This document shows positions 57,150 through 64,000 of a stretch of DNA of 64,000 nucleotides, piece after piece (position 1 is the first letter of the stretch; each line of letters starts with the position of its first letter). Below the pieces are notes generated by a model that did not search any database, was not told the DNA's origin, and saw only the letters and a program-made list of their open reading frames with translations. The position numbers and the translations under genes were made by a program. Origin of the DNA: Devosia equisanguinis (GTDB taxonomy: Bacteria > Pseudomonadota > Alphaproteobacteria > Rhizobiales > Devosiaceae); assembly GCF_900631955.1 (NCBI RefSeq), contig NZ_UZWD01000004.1, positions 310,001-374,000 of the forward strand. Direction: 5' to 3'.

Positions 57150-58199
57150 ATGACCTCGTTTAAACTTACGCGCCGTGCCTTTACGGGCCTCGCCGTCGCC
57201 GGGCTCATGGCCTCGGTCTCGGCCGGCGCTGTCTTCGCGCAGGAATATACCAAGGAAAATCCGCTCAAGGTGGCGCTCGTCGTTCACGGCAATCTGGGCG
57301 ACAAGAGCTTTTTCGACAGCGCCGCGGCCGGTCTTGCCAAGGCCGAAGCCGAGCTGCCGGTCGATGTCACCATTATCGAAGCAGGCCTGGATCGTGGCCG
57401 CTGGGAGCCGGCTTTGGCCGACGCCACCGATCAGGGTTATGACGTCGTCATCGGCGGCACTTGGGAAATGAACGGCTTCATGCAGGCCCTGGCGCCGGAA
57501 TATCCCGAGACCAAATTCATCATTTTCGATGACGCTCCCGATTTCACCGGCGGCGCATTCCCCAATATTCTGGCCATCAACTACCGCGTCTCCACCGCCG
57601 GCTATCTCGCCGGTTACGCGGCCGCCAAGATCAGCAAGACCGGCAAGCTCGGCGAAATCCTCGGCGTCGAAGGCACCACCGTGGTGGAATTCGCTCTCGG
57701 CTTCGAACAGGGCGCCAAGGCGGCCAATCCCGATGTTCAGGTGACCCGTGCGGTAGCCGGCAGCTTCACCGATCCCGCAAAGGGCAAGGAGCTGGCGCTG
57801 GCTCAGTTCGCCCAGGGTGTCGACATCGTCTTCCCCATTGCTGGCGGCACCGGCATCGGCGCGCTGCAGGCAGCACGCGACGAGGGCAAGCTTGCCGTGG
57901 GCGTGGACAGCGACCAGGCCGAAATCTTTGCCCCCACCGATCCGGCCCAGGCCGACGTGATCTTCACCTCGGTGGAAAAGAAGGTCGGTGAGTCGCTTTA
58001 TACCGCGTTGGTCCAGACCCTCGATGGCACCGCGCCCTATGGCACCAATCTCATCCTCGGCCTCGCCGACGGTGCAGTGGGCATTGCCAAGAACAGCTAT
58101 TACGAAAAGCTGGTCCCCGCCGATGTTCGCGCCGAAGTGGACGAACAGGAAGCCAAGATCATTTCCGGCGAGATCGTTGTCGATACCGGCATGAAGTAA
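57150..58199 (+). CDS. Bmp-type (BMP/PnrA family) nucleoside-binding protein of an ABC importer
   Basis: A 349-residue exported protein. ATG 57150 is chosen because AGGAG (57137-57141) lies 8 bases upstream; an earlier ATG at 57123 overlaps the previous stop. The signal 'LTRRAFTGLAVAGLMASVSA' carries a twin arginine (T-R-R-x-F), with cleavage near 'AVFA' (residue 30), suggesting Tat export. 'VALVVHGNLGDKSFFDSAAA', 'VVIGGTWEMNGFMQALAPEY', 'NILAINYRVSTAGYLAGYAA' and 'VDIVFPIAGGTGIGALQAAR' are blocks of the BMP family, which bind purine and pyrimidine nucleosides. It feeds the ATPase and permeases encoded next. Confidence 0.94.
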   Translation: MTSFKLTRRAFTGLAVAGLMASVSAGAVFAQEYTKENPLKVALVVHGNLGDKSFFDSAAAGLAKAEAELPVDVTIIEAGLDRGRWEPALADATDQGYDVVIGGTWEMNGFMQALAPEYPETKFIIFDDAPDFTGGAFPNILAINYRVSTAGYLAGYAAAKISKTGKLGEILGVEGTTVVEFALGFEQGAKAANPDVQVTRAVAGSFTDPAKGKELALAQFAQGVDIVFPIAGGTGIGALQAARDEGKLAVGVDSDQAEIFAPTDPAQADVIFTSVEKKVGESLYTALVQTLDGTAPYGTNLILGLADGAVGIAKNSYYEKLVPADVRAEVDEQEAKIISGEIVVDTGMK

Positions 58200-58206
58200 T
58201 GCCTTT

Positions 58207-58242
58207 GCGGCTCCCGCCTTTTCGGCGGGGGCCGCTTTGTTT
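58207..58242 (+). terminator. Hairpin with T-rich tail after the Bmp gene
   Basis: GCGGCTCCCGCC (58207-58218) pairs with GGCGGGGGCCGC (58224-58235) as a 12-bp stem including one G-T pair, with a TTTTC loop, followed by TTTGTTT. It starts 8 bases after the stop. It probably acts as a partial terminator that keeps binding-protein mRNA in excess over the downstream ABC genes. Confidence 0.75.
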
Positions 58243-58256
58243 CCACGAGGACGACC

Positions 58257-59801
58257 ATGGCAGCGCTGCTCGAAGCCATTTCCATCGGCAAGACCTATCC
58301 AGGCGGCACGGTCGCCAATGACGGGGTCAATCTCACCATCAATGCCGGCGAGGTGCATGCCTTGGTGGGTGAAAATGGCGCGGGCAAGTCCACGCTCATG
58401 AAGATTCTGTTCGGCATCGAGCAGCCCGACAAGGGCGAGTTGCGGCTCGACGGCAAGCCGGTCTCATTCGCCAATCCGCGCGAGGCCATCGACAACGGCA
58501 TTGGCATGGTGTTCCAGCATTTCTCGCTTGTGCCCTCCTTCACCGTCTATGAAAACGTCGTGCTTGGTTCCGAGCCGCGCGACGGCATAAGGTTCGACCG
58601 CGAACAGGCGATCGAAAAGGTGCGCGCGCTCTCGGAAAAGTTCCGCCTCTTCGTCGATCCCCTTCCGCCTGTCGGCCAACTCCCTGTCGGCCAGCAGCAA
58701 CGGGTGGAAATCCTCAAGGCGCTCTACCGGGACGCGCGCATCCTTATCCTCGATGAACCCACTGCCGTTCTGGCGCCGCAGGAGGTGGAGGAACTGTTCG
58801 TCGCCGTCCGTGCCTTGGTGGCGCAGGGCCGCACCGTCATTTTCATCGCCCACAAGCTGCCCGAAGTGCTCGAGATTTCGGACCGCATCACCGTCATGCG
58901 GGGCGGCAAGAGCGTGGGGCAGGTGGAAACCCGCTCGGTCACCGAAGAAAGCCTTGCCACCATGATGGTGGGGCGCGAAGTCACGCTGCGCGTCGACCGC
59001 GCCAAGGGCAGGGGGGATCTCAGCTGCGAGATCAAGGCGCTCAAGATCGTCAACGACGCCGGCGCTACGATTGCCCATGACCTCAACCTTAGGGTCTATG
59101 CCGGAGAAATACTCGGCCTCGTGGGCGTCGAGGGCAATGGCCAGGCCGAACTGCTCGAAGCCGTGGCTGGCTTGCGCGACATTGCCGAAGGCGTGGTCTA
59201 TCTCAATGGCACGAGCCTCACAGCGCTGGGCGTGCTGGAACGGCGCGCCCTTGGGCTGGCCAGCATCCCCGAGGACCGGTTGGTGCGCGGGCTGGCAAGT
59301 GGCTCGTCCATTGCCGAAAATCTCGTCGCCACGCGGCTGGGCGACAAGCGCTTCGTGCGCCATGGACTGCTCGATCTCAAGGCCATCAAGGCCAATGCCC
59401 TGGCACTCATCGAGCGCTTTTCCATTCGCGCCGGCGGTCCCGGCTCTGCCGTGGGCACGCTCTCGGGCGGCAATATGCAGAAGGTGGTGGTGGCGCGCGA
59501 ACTGGCCGAGCAACCAAAGCTGCTCTTGGTCAACCAGCCGACGCGAGGCGTCGATCTGGGGGCCACTCAATTCATCTGGAAATCGCTTACCCAGGCCCGT
59601 GATGGCGGCGCGGCGGTTCTGCTGAGCTCGGCGGACCTGTCCGAACTGCTCGCCTTGTCGGACAGGCTGGTGGTGTTCTATCGGGGCAAGATCGTCGCCG
59701 CCTTTCACAACAGCGATACGCTTACTCCCGAAACGCTGGGCACTTACATGCTCGGCCTCGATCGCCAGGAACCTGAAACCATGTGGGCGGCGCTGCAATG
59801 A
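58257..59801 (+). CDS. Nucleoside ABC importer ATPase with two nucleotide-binding domains
   Basis: A 514-residue cytosolic protein of the ribose/nucleoside (RbsA/NupA) type. Domain 1: Walker A 'LVGENGAGKSTLMKILFGIE', Q-loop 'GMVFQHFSLVPSFTVYENVV', atypical signature 'LPVGQQQRVEILKALYRDA' and Walker B 'ILILDEPTAVLAPQEVEELF'. Domain 2: a divergent Walker A 'LVGVEGNGQAELLEAVAGLR', signature 'LSGGNMQKVVVARELAEQP' and 'LLLVNQPTRGVDLGATQFIW'. As in relatives, the second site has lost Walker A and B residues and is probably weak or inactive in hydrolysis. GAGGAC precedes the ATG. It overlaps the permease gene by ATGA. Confidence 0.95.
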   Translation: MAALLEAISIGKTYPGGTVANDGVNLTINAGEVHALVGENGAGKSTLMKILFGIEQPDKGELRLDGKPVSFANPREAIDNGIGMVFQHFSLVPSFTVYENVVLGSEPRDGIRFDREQAIEKVRALSEKFRLFVDPLPPVGQLPVGQQQRVEILKALYRDARILILDEPTAVLAPQEVEELFVAVRALVAQGRTVIFIAHKLPEVLEISDRITVMRGGKSVGQVETRSVTEESLATMMVGREVTLRVDRAKGRGDLSCEIKALKIVNDAGATIAHDLNLRVYAGEILGLVGVEGNGQAELLEAVAGLRDIAEGVVYLNGTSLTALGVLERRALGLASIPEDRLVRGLASGSSIAENLVATRLGDKRFVRHGLLDLKAIKANALALIERFSIRAGGPGSAVGTLSGGNMQKVVVARELAEQPKLLLVNQPTRGVDLGATQFIWKSLTQARDGGAAVLLSSADLSELLALSDRLVVFYRGKIVAAFHNSDTLTPETLGTYMLGLDRQEPETMWAALQ

Positions 59802-60895
59802 GCATGATGTCATCACGACGCTGGCAGGCCATCGGGCGCGAAACCGGCCGCGCGCTCACCGCTCTGGTCATTGCCCTTGGCGTAGCGCTTGTTGTCATTC
59901 TGGCCACCTCGAGCGATCCAGCCGCCGCCTTCAACACGCTGCTCACTGCGCCGCTTTCGTCCAACCGCACCATCGGCAACTGGATTGACGATGTCGCCAA
60001 GCTGACGCTGACCGGCCTGGCCTTCAGCCTCGTCTTCCAGGCGCGGCAGTTTTCCATGGGCGTGCAGGGCCAGGTCTATATGGGTGGGCTGTTTGCCGCG
60101 TTCGTTGCCATGTCCCCCATCGGCACGACGGGGCTAGCCATTCCACTTGCAATGCTCGCCGCCATGGCCGCAGGCGCCGTCTATGGTTTCATTCCGGGCT
60201 ATGCCAAGGCCCGGTTCGGCGCCAGCGAGATCGTCTCCTCGCTCATGCTCAATTACATCGCCATCCTGGTGGTCAATTACCTCATCCGCGCTCACCTCGC
60301 GCCGGCTGGCACCGGGCAATTGATGACCGCCAAATTCCCCGACACCGCGATCTTCCCCGCCATCCTGCCCGGTACCCGCTTCGATCTGGGTATCGTCATC
60401 GCGCTTGTGGCGACCTTCGTGGTCTGGTTCCTGCTCTACCGCACCAATTGGGGCCTGAAGCTGCGCCTCGTCGGCGACAATCCAAAATTCGCCGAATATG
60501 CCGGCATTCGGTCCAGCTTTATCATGGTCTCTGCCATGAGCGTGGCCGGCGCCTTCGGAGGTCTGCTCGGCGCTGTCTTCGTGCAAGGGCGCGCCTTTGG
60601 TAATCTGGCGCAGAATTTCGACGGCAATCTTGCCTTCGAGGGTATCCTCATCGCCATTGTCGCCCGCAGCCGGCCGCTCGCCGTGCCCTTCGTGGCGCTG
60701 GGCTATGGCTATCTGCGTCAGGGCGCGCAACTCATGGGTCTGCGCACCGATGTGCCCAGCGAAATGATCTCGGTGGTTCAGGCCATCATCATTCTTCTCG
60801 TTGCTTCCTCCTTCAGCCTGCCCGGAAGGAAAGTGCTGGCTCGCCTCTTTGGACGACCCTCACCTGCAGCCGCTACAGCGGAGATTGCCAAATGA
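59798..60895 (+). CDS. Nucleoside ABC importer permease 1 (NupB/YufP-type)
   Basis: A 365-residue inner-membrane protein with about nine to ten helices, from ATG 59798, which overlaps the ATPase stop. 'FQARQFSMGVQGQVYMGGLF', 'GFIPGYAKARFGASEIVSSL', 'MLNYIAILVVNYLIRAHLAP' and 'LRLVGDNPKFAEYAGIRSSF' are family hallmarks. 'NFDGNLAFEGILIAIVARSR' is the usual C-terminal block. It forms half of the nucleoside channel with the next gene, overlapped by ATGA. Confidence 0.94.
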   Translation: MSMMSSRRWQAIGRETGRALTALVIALGVALVVILATSSDPAAAFNTLLTAPLSSNRTIGNWIDDVAKLTLTGLAFSLVFQARQFSMGVQGQVYMGGLFAAFVAMSPIGTTGLAIPLAMLAAMAAGAVYGFIPGYAKARFGASEIVSSLMLNYIAILVVNYLIRAHLAPAGTGQLMTAKFPDTAIFPAILPGTRFDLGIVIALVATFVVWFLLYRTNWGLKLRLVGDNPKFAEYAGIRSSFIMVSAMSVAGAFGGLLGAVFVQGRAFGNLAQNFDGNLAFEGILIAIVARSRPLAVPFVALGYGYLRQGAQLMGLRTDVPSEMISVVQAIIILLVASSFSLPGRKVLARLFGRPSPAAATAEIAK

Positions 60896-61842
60896 TCGAC
60901 CTGCTGATCACGATCTTTTCGGCCACCTTCTTCGTCACGGTGGTCCGCACCACGACGCCCCTGTTGTTCGCCACTTTGGGCGGGCTCATCGCCGATCTCT
61001 CCGGCGCACTCAACGTGGCGCTCGAAGGCATGATGCTGATCGCCGCACTCACCGCCGTGATCGTCTCTGTCTACGCTCCTTGGTATGTCGCGGTCCTCTC
61101 CGGGATCGCTGCCGGGGGCATGCTCGGCGCGCTGATGGCGCTGTTCCACCTGCGATTGAAGGCCGACATCATCCTGGTCGGCTTTGCCGTCAACATTCTC
61201 GCCACCGGGGGCACTGTCTTCGCCCTGTCCCGGGCGACGGGCGGCGACAAGGGCACCTCGATCAATTTGCAGTCCAAGGCCGTGCCGGCGGTCAATCTCG
61301 GTTTCCTCGATGCAATTCCGGTCGTTGGTCCTACGCTTAGAAGCCTGTTGTCGGGCCATTCCATCCTGTCCTGGCTGGGCGTCCTAATGGTTTTTGCGGT
61401 GTGGTATTTCCTCTACCGGACCCCGTGGGGGCTGTGGCTCCGGGGCGTTGGCGAATATCCGGCAGCGCCGGCTGCAGCTGGCATTCCTGTAGGCAAGGTC
61501 CGGGCCTGGAGCCTCGTGGCATCAGGCGCGCTTGCCGGCATTGGCGGCGCCCAGCTCGCCATGTTCAACTATATCGGCTTTACCCGCGACATGACGGCGG
61601 GCCGTGGTTTCATCGCGCTGGGCGCAGTGCTGCTCGGCGCACGCCATCCGGTCGGGGCCATGCTCGCTGCGCTCTTGTTCGGCGTCTTCGAGGCCCTGGC
61701 GGTGGTCATGCCCAATCTTTTCAACTGGATTCCGGGGGAGATGATCCAGACCATTCCCTTCGTCGTCACGGTCCTGGCATTGATCCTGTTCAGCTACCGC
61801 GCCCAGCGCGCTCGCCAGCTGCGTGCCGCCATCAAGGCCTGA
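60892..61842 (+). CDS. Nucleoside ABC importer permease 2 (NupC/YufQ-type)
   Basis: A 316-residue inner-membrane protein. 'TTPLLFATLGGLIADLSGAL' followed by 'NVALEGMMLIAALTAVIVSV' is the diagnostic N-terminus of this permease group, and 'LRLKADIILVGFAVNILATG', 'LWLRGVGEYPAAPAAAGIPV' and 'FIALGAVLLGARHPVGAMLA' follow. It completes the importer together with permease 1. It is the last gene of the plus-strand operon; a strong hairpin separates it from the convergent yeiH-like gene. Confidence 0.94.
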   Translation: MIDLLITIFSATFFVTVVRTTTPLLFATLGGLIADLSGALNVALEGMMLIAALTAVIVSVYAPWYVAVLSGIAAGGMLGALMALFHLRLKADIILVGFAVNILATGGTVFALSRATGGDKGTSINLQSKAVPAVNLGFLDAIPVVGPTLRSLLSGHSILSWLGVLMVFAVWYFLYRTPWGLWLRGVGEYPAAPAAAGIPVGKVRAWSLVASGALAGIGGAQLAMFNYIGFTRDMTAGRGFIALGAVLLGARHPVGAMLAALLFGVFEALAVVMPNLFNWIPGEMIQTIPFVVTVLALILFSYRAQRARQLRAAIKA

Positions 61843-61861
61843 CGAAAAGTCCTCTCCCGGG

Positions 61862-61899
61862 TCCATCGCCCCCTTGGCGCCGCCGCCAAGGGCGATGGA
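61862..61899. terminator. Long hairpin between convergent nucleoside-permease and YeiH genes
   Basis: TCCATCGCCC-CC-TTGGCG pairs with CGCCAAGGGCGATGGA (16 pairs with a 2-base bulge) in a 67-base gap between convergent genes. No T tract follows, but position and strength suggest a bidirectional transcript end. Confidence 0.6.
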
Positions 61900-61909
61900 G
61901 GCCAGGCGC

Positions 61910-62932
61910 TCAGGTGAGAAAGGCGGATAGCGCAAACGCTAAGGTGACCAGCAGGATCAGCGAGCCAAGGCCGGCGGCCAGGACCCGTCCACTGCCAGCA
62001 AGCAGTTCGCCTATATCCACCGACAGTCCGAGTGCTGCCATGGCGATCAGGGTCAGGAGGCGGGAGAGTTGCCAGCTGGGCTCGAGCAGGAAAACCGGAA
62101 AAAGGCCAAGAAGGCGCAGCGTGATCAGGAGAAGAAAGCCCGCGACGAACCAGGGTACGACCTGCCGGATCGGGGGCCTCACCCTGCCGCCACCGCCACT
62201 CAGTACCGCGATGATCAGCAATACCGGGGCCAGCATCAGCACGCGCGTCAGCTTGACCAGGGTGCCGAGCTGAGCGCTAAGGACACTGATGGGGGCCGTT
62301 GCAGCCAGCACCTGCGGCACAGCATAGACACTCATGCCGGCGATGATGCCGTAGCGCCTGTCATCCAGGTCCAGTTGGATGGCGGCCATGGGTAGGAGCA
62401 GCACCAGCAGCGCCCCCAGGGCCGAGGTAAAGGCAATGGCGCTGGCCATCTGCCGTTCGGCGGCGCCCACCACCGGGGCGCAGGCGAGAATTGCTGATGA
62501 TCCGCAGATCGCATTGCCGCAGGCGATGAGCGCGGACAATTGTCGGTCGAGGCCGAGACAGCGCGAAAGGGCGTAGCTGAGGCCAAGTGAGGCAACAACC
62601 AGCGCCAGAATGGCCACGATGGTCCAGCCACCCAGCGTGACGATTTCCGCCGCGCCGATGGAGGCTCCGAGCAGCACAATTGCTGCCTCCAGAACCGTTT
62701 TGCTGGCGAAGCGTATTCCAGGCTGCATCGCTCTGGGCAGTTCGCAGATGGCGCGCGCCACCATGCCCAGAAGCATGGCCAGGATCAGCGCGTCGAGGCC
62801 GGTCGTGCCGAAAACGTGGCTCTGGGCGAACCCGAGCGCTCCGGCCAATAGGGCAATGAAGCCCGAGAGCCCGAGGCCGGGCAGAAGCGGAACGATGACG
62901 TTGCTGCGGAACAATCCTGGCTCTGAGGTCAC
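61910..62932 (-). CDS. YeiH-family (UPF0324) membrane protein, putative anion exporter
   Basis: A 340-residue membrane protein with about ten helices, from GTG 62932 with AAGGAA upstream. 'GLDALILAMLLGMVARAI', 'ASKTVLEAAIVLLGASIGAA', 'LIACGNAICGSSAILACAPV' and 'AIAFTSALGALLVLLLPMAA' are the YeiH/PSE-family blocks; the second is the discontinuous-helix motif thought to bind the anion. Members are proposed sulfate or sulfite exporters and are often beside a LysR gene; none is visible here. 'IRFASKTVL' is a close match to the usual 'VKFSAKKLL' element. Confidence 0.88.
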   Translation of the reverse strand: MTSEPGLFRSNVIVPLLPGLGLSGFIALLAGALGFAQSHVFGTTGLDALILAMLLGMVARAICELPRAMQPGIRFASKTVLEAAIVLLGASIGAAEIVTLGGWTIVAILALVVASLGLSYALSRCLGLDRQLSALIACGNAICGSSAILACAPVVGAAERQMASAIAFTSALGALLVLLLPMAAIQLDLDDRRYGIIAGMSVYAVPQVLAATAPISVLSAQLGTLVKLTRVLMLAPVLLIIAVLSGGGGRVRPPIRQVVPWFVAGFLLLITLRLLGLFPVFLLEPSWQLSRLLTLIAMAALGLSVDIGELLAGSGRVLAAGLGSLILLVTLAFALSAFLT

Positions 62933-62974
62933 TTCGGGTGGTTCCTTGGCGACCCTACGCCCGTATTCTGCCGC

Positions 62975-64000
62975 CTAGCGAAGTCTGGCGCCGGTTAGCG
63001 CAAAGACGCGCATATTGGTGACCTCAATCATGCAGTGCACATGCGAGGTTGCGTCAGCGTGATCACGCTTCTCCACCACCACGGTTTCCCCTGCCGGCCC
63101 TGTTGCGTAAACGAAATTTGTGGTCCCCAGGTGCTCGATGACGTCCACGGGCAGCGTCAGGCGTGCATCGGCCCTGGCGCTGTCCATGTGCTCGGGGCGA
63201 ACGCCGAGCAATAGCTCTTCGCCGGGCTGCGGCGGGTTGGCCAGAGCCGGCAGTGGCACCTTTTGCCCATCGGGCAGCGTAGCAACATTTTCGCCATCCG
63301 CCGCCATCCGCGCCTTGAAGAAATTCATGCGGGGCGAGCCGAGAAATCCGGCGACGAAGGCATTGTCGGGATTGGTGTAGAGTTCAAGCGGGGCACCGGC
63401 CTGTTCGATGACGCCAGCGCGCATGACCACGATCTTGTCGGCCATGGTCATGGCTTCCGTCTGGTCGTGGGTCACATAGATCATGGTCGTGCCCAGGCTC
63501 TTGTGCAGCTTGGAGATTTCCACGCGCATCTGAACCCGCAATTCGGCATCAAGATTGGAGAGCGGCTCGTCGAATAGGAATACCTTGGGGTCGCGAACGA
63601 TGGCGCGGCCGATGGCAACGCGCTGACGCTGTCCGCCTGAAAGTTGCGCCGGCCTGCGGTCAAGCAATTGGGTGATCTGCAGAATCTCCGCTGCCCGGGT
63701 GACGCGGGCGGCAATCTCGGCCTTGGGCGTACCGCCCATGCGCAGCCCGAAGCCCATATTTTCACGCACATTCATATGCGGATAAAGCGCATAGGACTGG
63801 AAAACCATGGCAATGCCGCGGTCCGACGGATCGACATCGTTGACCGCTTTGCGGTCGATCCGCACTTCTCCCGCACTTGCCGTCTCCAGCCCCGCTATGA
63901 TGCGCAGCAGCGTGGACTTGCCACAGCCCGAGGGTCCCACAAAGACGCAGAAGCTGCCATCCTCGATCTCGAGCTCGGTCTTTCGGATCACCTCGGTCTT
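62975..64000 (-). CDS. ABC transporter ATPase, UgpC/MalK type, N-terminus beyond the window
   Basis: At least 341 residues open to the right edge; the true start lies outside. Visible are Walker A '[20 protein letters not shown]', Q-loop '[20 protein letters not shown]', signature '[19 protein letters not shown]', Walker B '[20 protein letters not shown]', switch '[11 protein letters not shown]' and a TOBE/MalK-type regulatory domain ('[20 protein letters not shown]'). Such ATPases energise importers of sugars, polyols or glycerol-3-phosphate. The partner permeases are presumably to the right. Only about 20 N-terminal residues should be missing, judging from family length. Confidence 0.93.
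   Translation of the reverse strand, partial: KTEVIRKTELEIEDGSFCVFVGPSGCGKSTLLRIIAGLETASAGEVRIDRKAVNDVDPSDRGIAMVFQSYALYPHMNVRENMGFGLRMGGTPKAEIAARVTRAAEILQITQLLDRRPAQLSGGQRQRVAIGRAIVRDPKVFLFDEPLSNLDAELRVQMRVEISKLHKSLGTTMIYVTHDQTEAMTMADKIVVMRAGVIEQAGAPLELYTNPDNAFVAGFLGSPRMNFFKARMAADGENVATLPDGQKVPLPALANPPQPGEELLLGVRPEHMDSARADARLTLPVDVIEHLGTTNFVYATGPAGETVVVEKRDHADATSHVHCMIEVTNMRVFALTGARLR

Noticed and set aside
57147..58358. 403-codon minus-strand frame opposite the Bmp gene
   Set aside because: Antisense shadow; runs through the hairpin and into the ATPase gene, no protein motifs.
58464..59816. 450-codon minus-strand frame opposite the nucleoside ATPase
   Set aside because: Antisense of two conserved nucleotide-binding domains; no start signal or motif.
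1..64000. CRISPR array, prophage, toxin-antitoxin or defence island
   Set aside because: No regularly spaced repeats, phage structural genes, nuclease/methylase pairs or toxin-antitoxin-sized gene pairs were seen.

Overview
The window is high-GC DNA (low 60s percent by eye) with tightly packed, ATGA-coupled operons. Its gene content (RutR-like TetR, TIGR01365-type SerC, KdpFABC plus KdpDE, Bmp-type nucleoside ABC system, YeiH, many Dpp/Liv/Pot/Ugp importers) points to a chromosome of an alphaproteobacterium of the Hyphomicrobiales (Rhizobiales). A Devosia-like lineage is my best guess, but the genus cannot be fixed from the sequence alone.

Layout. (1) 1-5300: mixed housekeeping genes: a TetR C-terminus, a diguanylate cyclase, a VOC protein, a GT-C-like membrane protein, a YjbR protein, MsrA and a small membrane protein. 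(2) 5344-7825: a tRNA-Ser(GGA) gene with its promoter, followed by an IS1182-type element (terminal repeats 5665-5679 and 7200-7214) whose transposase is frameshifted, then gene-poor DNA. (3) 7826-22758: an accessory catabolic block: SerC-like aminotransferase and Lrp-type regulator, RraA-like protein, an M20 hydrolase/diaminopropionate ammonia-lyase-like operon, and a divergent operon of an alpha/beta hydrolase, a C45 acyltransferase/amidase, a Dpp-type ABC importer and a GntR regulator with two winged-helix segments; then LysR and an HpaI-type aldolase. It looks like uptake and breakdown of an acylated or peptide-like diamino (or beta-substituted) amino acid; the substrate is unknown. (4) 22759-29771: a gene-poor or decayed kilobase, a YeeE/YedE sulfur transporter with an exported rhodanese, a methyltransferase, a COG0523 GTPase behind a Zur-like palindrome, and an orphan livM abutting a decapitated tetR at what looks like a deletion scar. 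(5) 29772-37628: a complete kdp locus including kdpF and a 27-residue membrane ORF in front of it.

(6) 37761-61842: a very large purine/pyrimidine salvage and catabolism region. On the minus strand: cytidine deaminase, creatininase-family protein, LacI regulator, two paralogous adenine deaminases around a glutamine-amidotransferase-like gene, guanine deaminase, a spermidine-type ABC importer, a TRZ/ATZ-type amidohydrolase, a remnant of an M20 gene and a nucleoside hydrolase. On the plus strand: another TRZ/ATZ-type deaminase, a second nucleoside hydrolase and a Bmp-type nucleoside ABC importer. The two arms diverge from 54686-54820, where a perfect 14-bp LacI-family palindrome lies just downstream of a TTGACA box. 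Taken together, nucleosides would be imported, cleaved to bases and ribose, and the bases deaminated. (7) 61910-64000: a YeiH-family membrane protein and the 3' part of a UgpC/MalK-type ATPase running off the window.

Functions are inferred by reading translated motifs; no database search was run.
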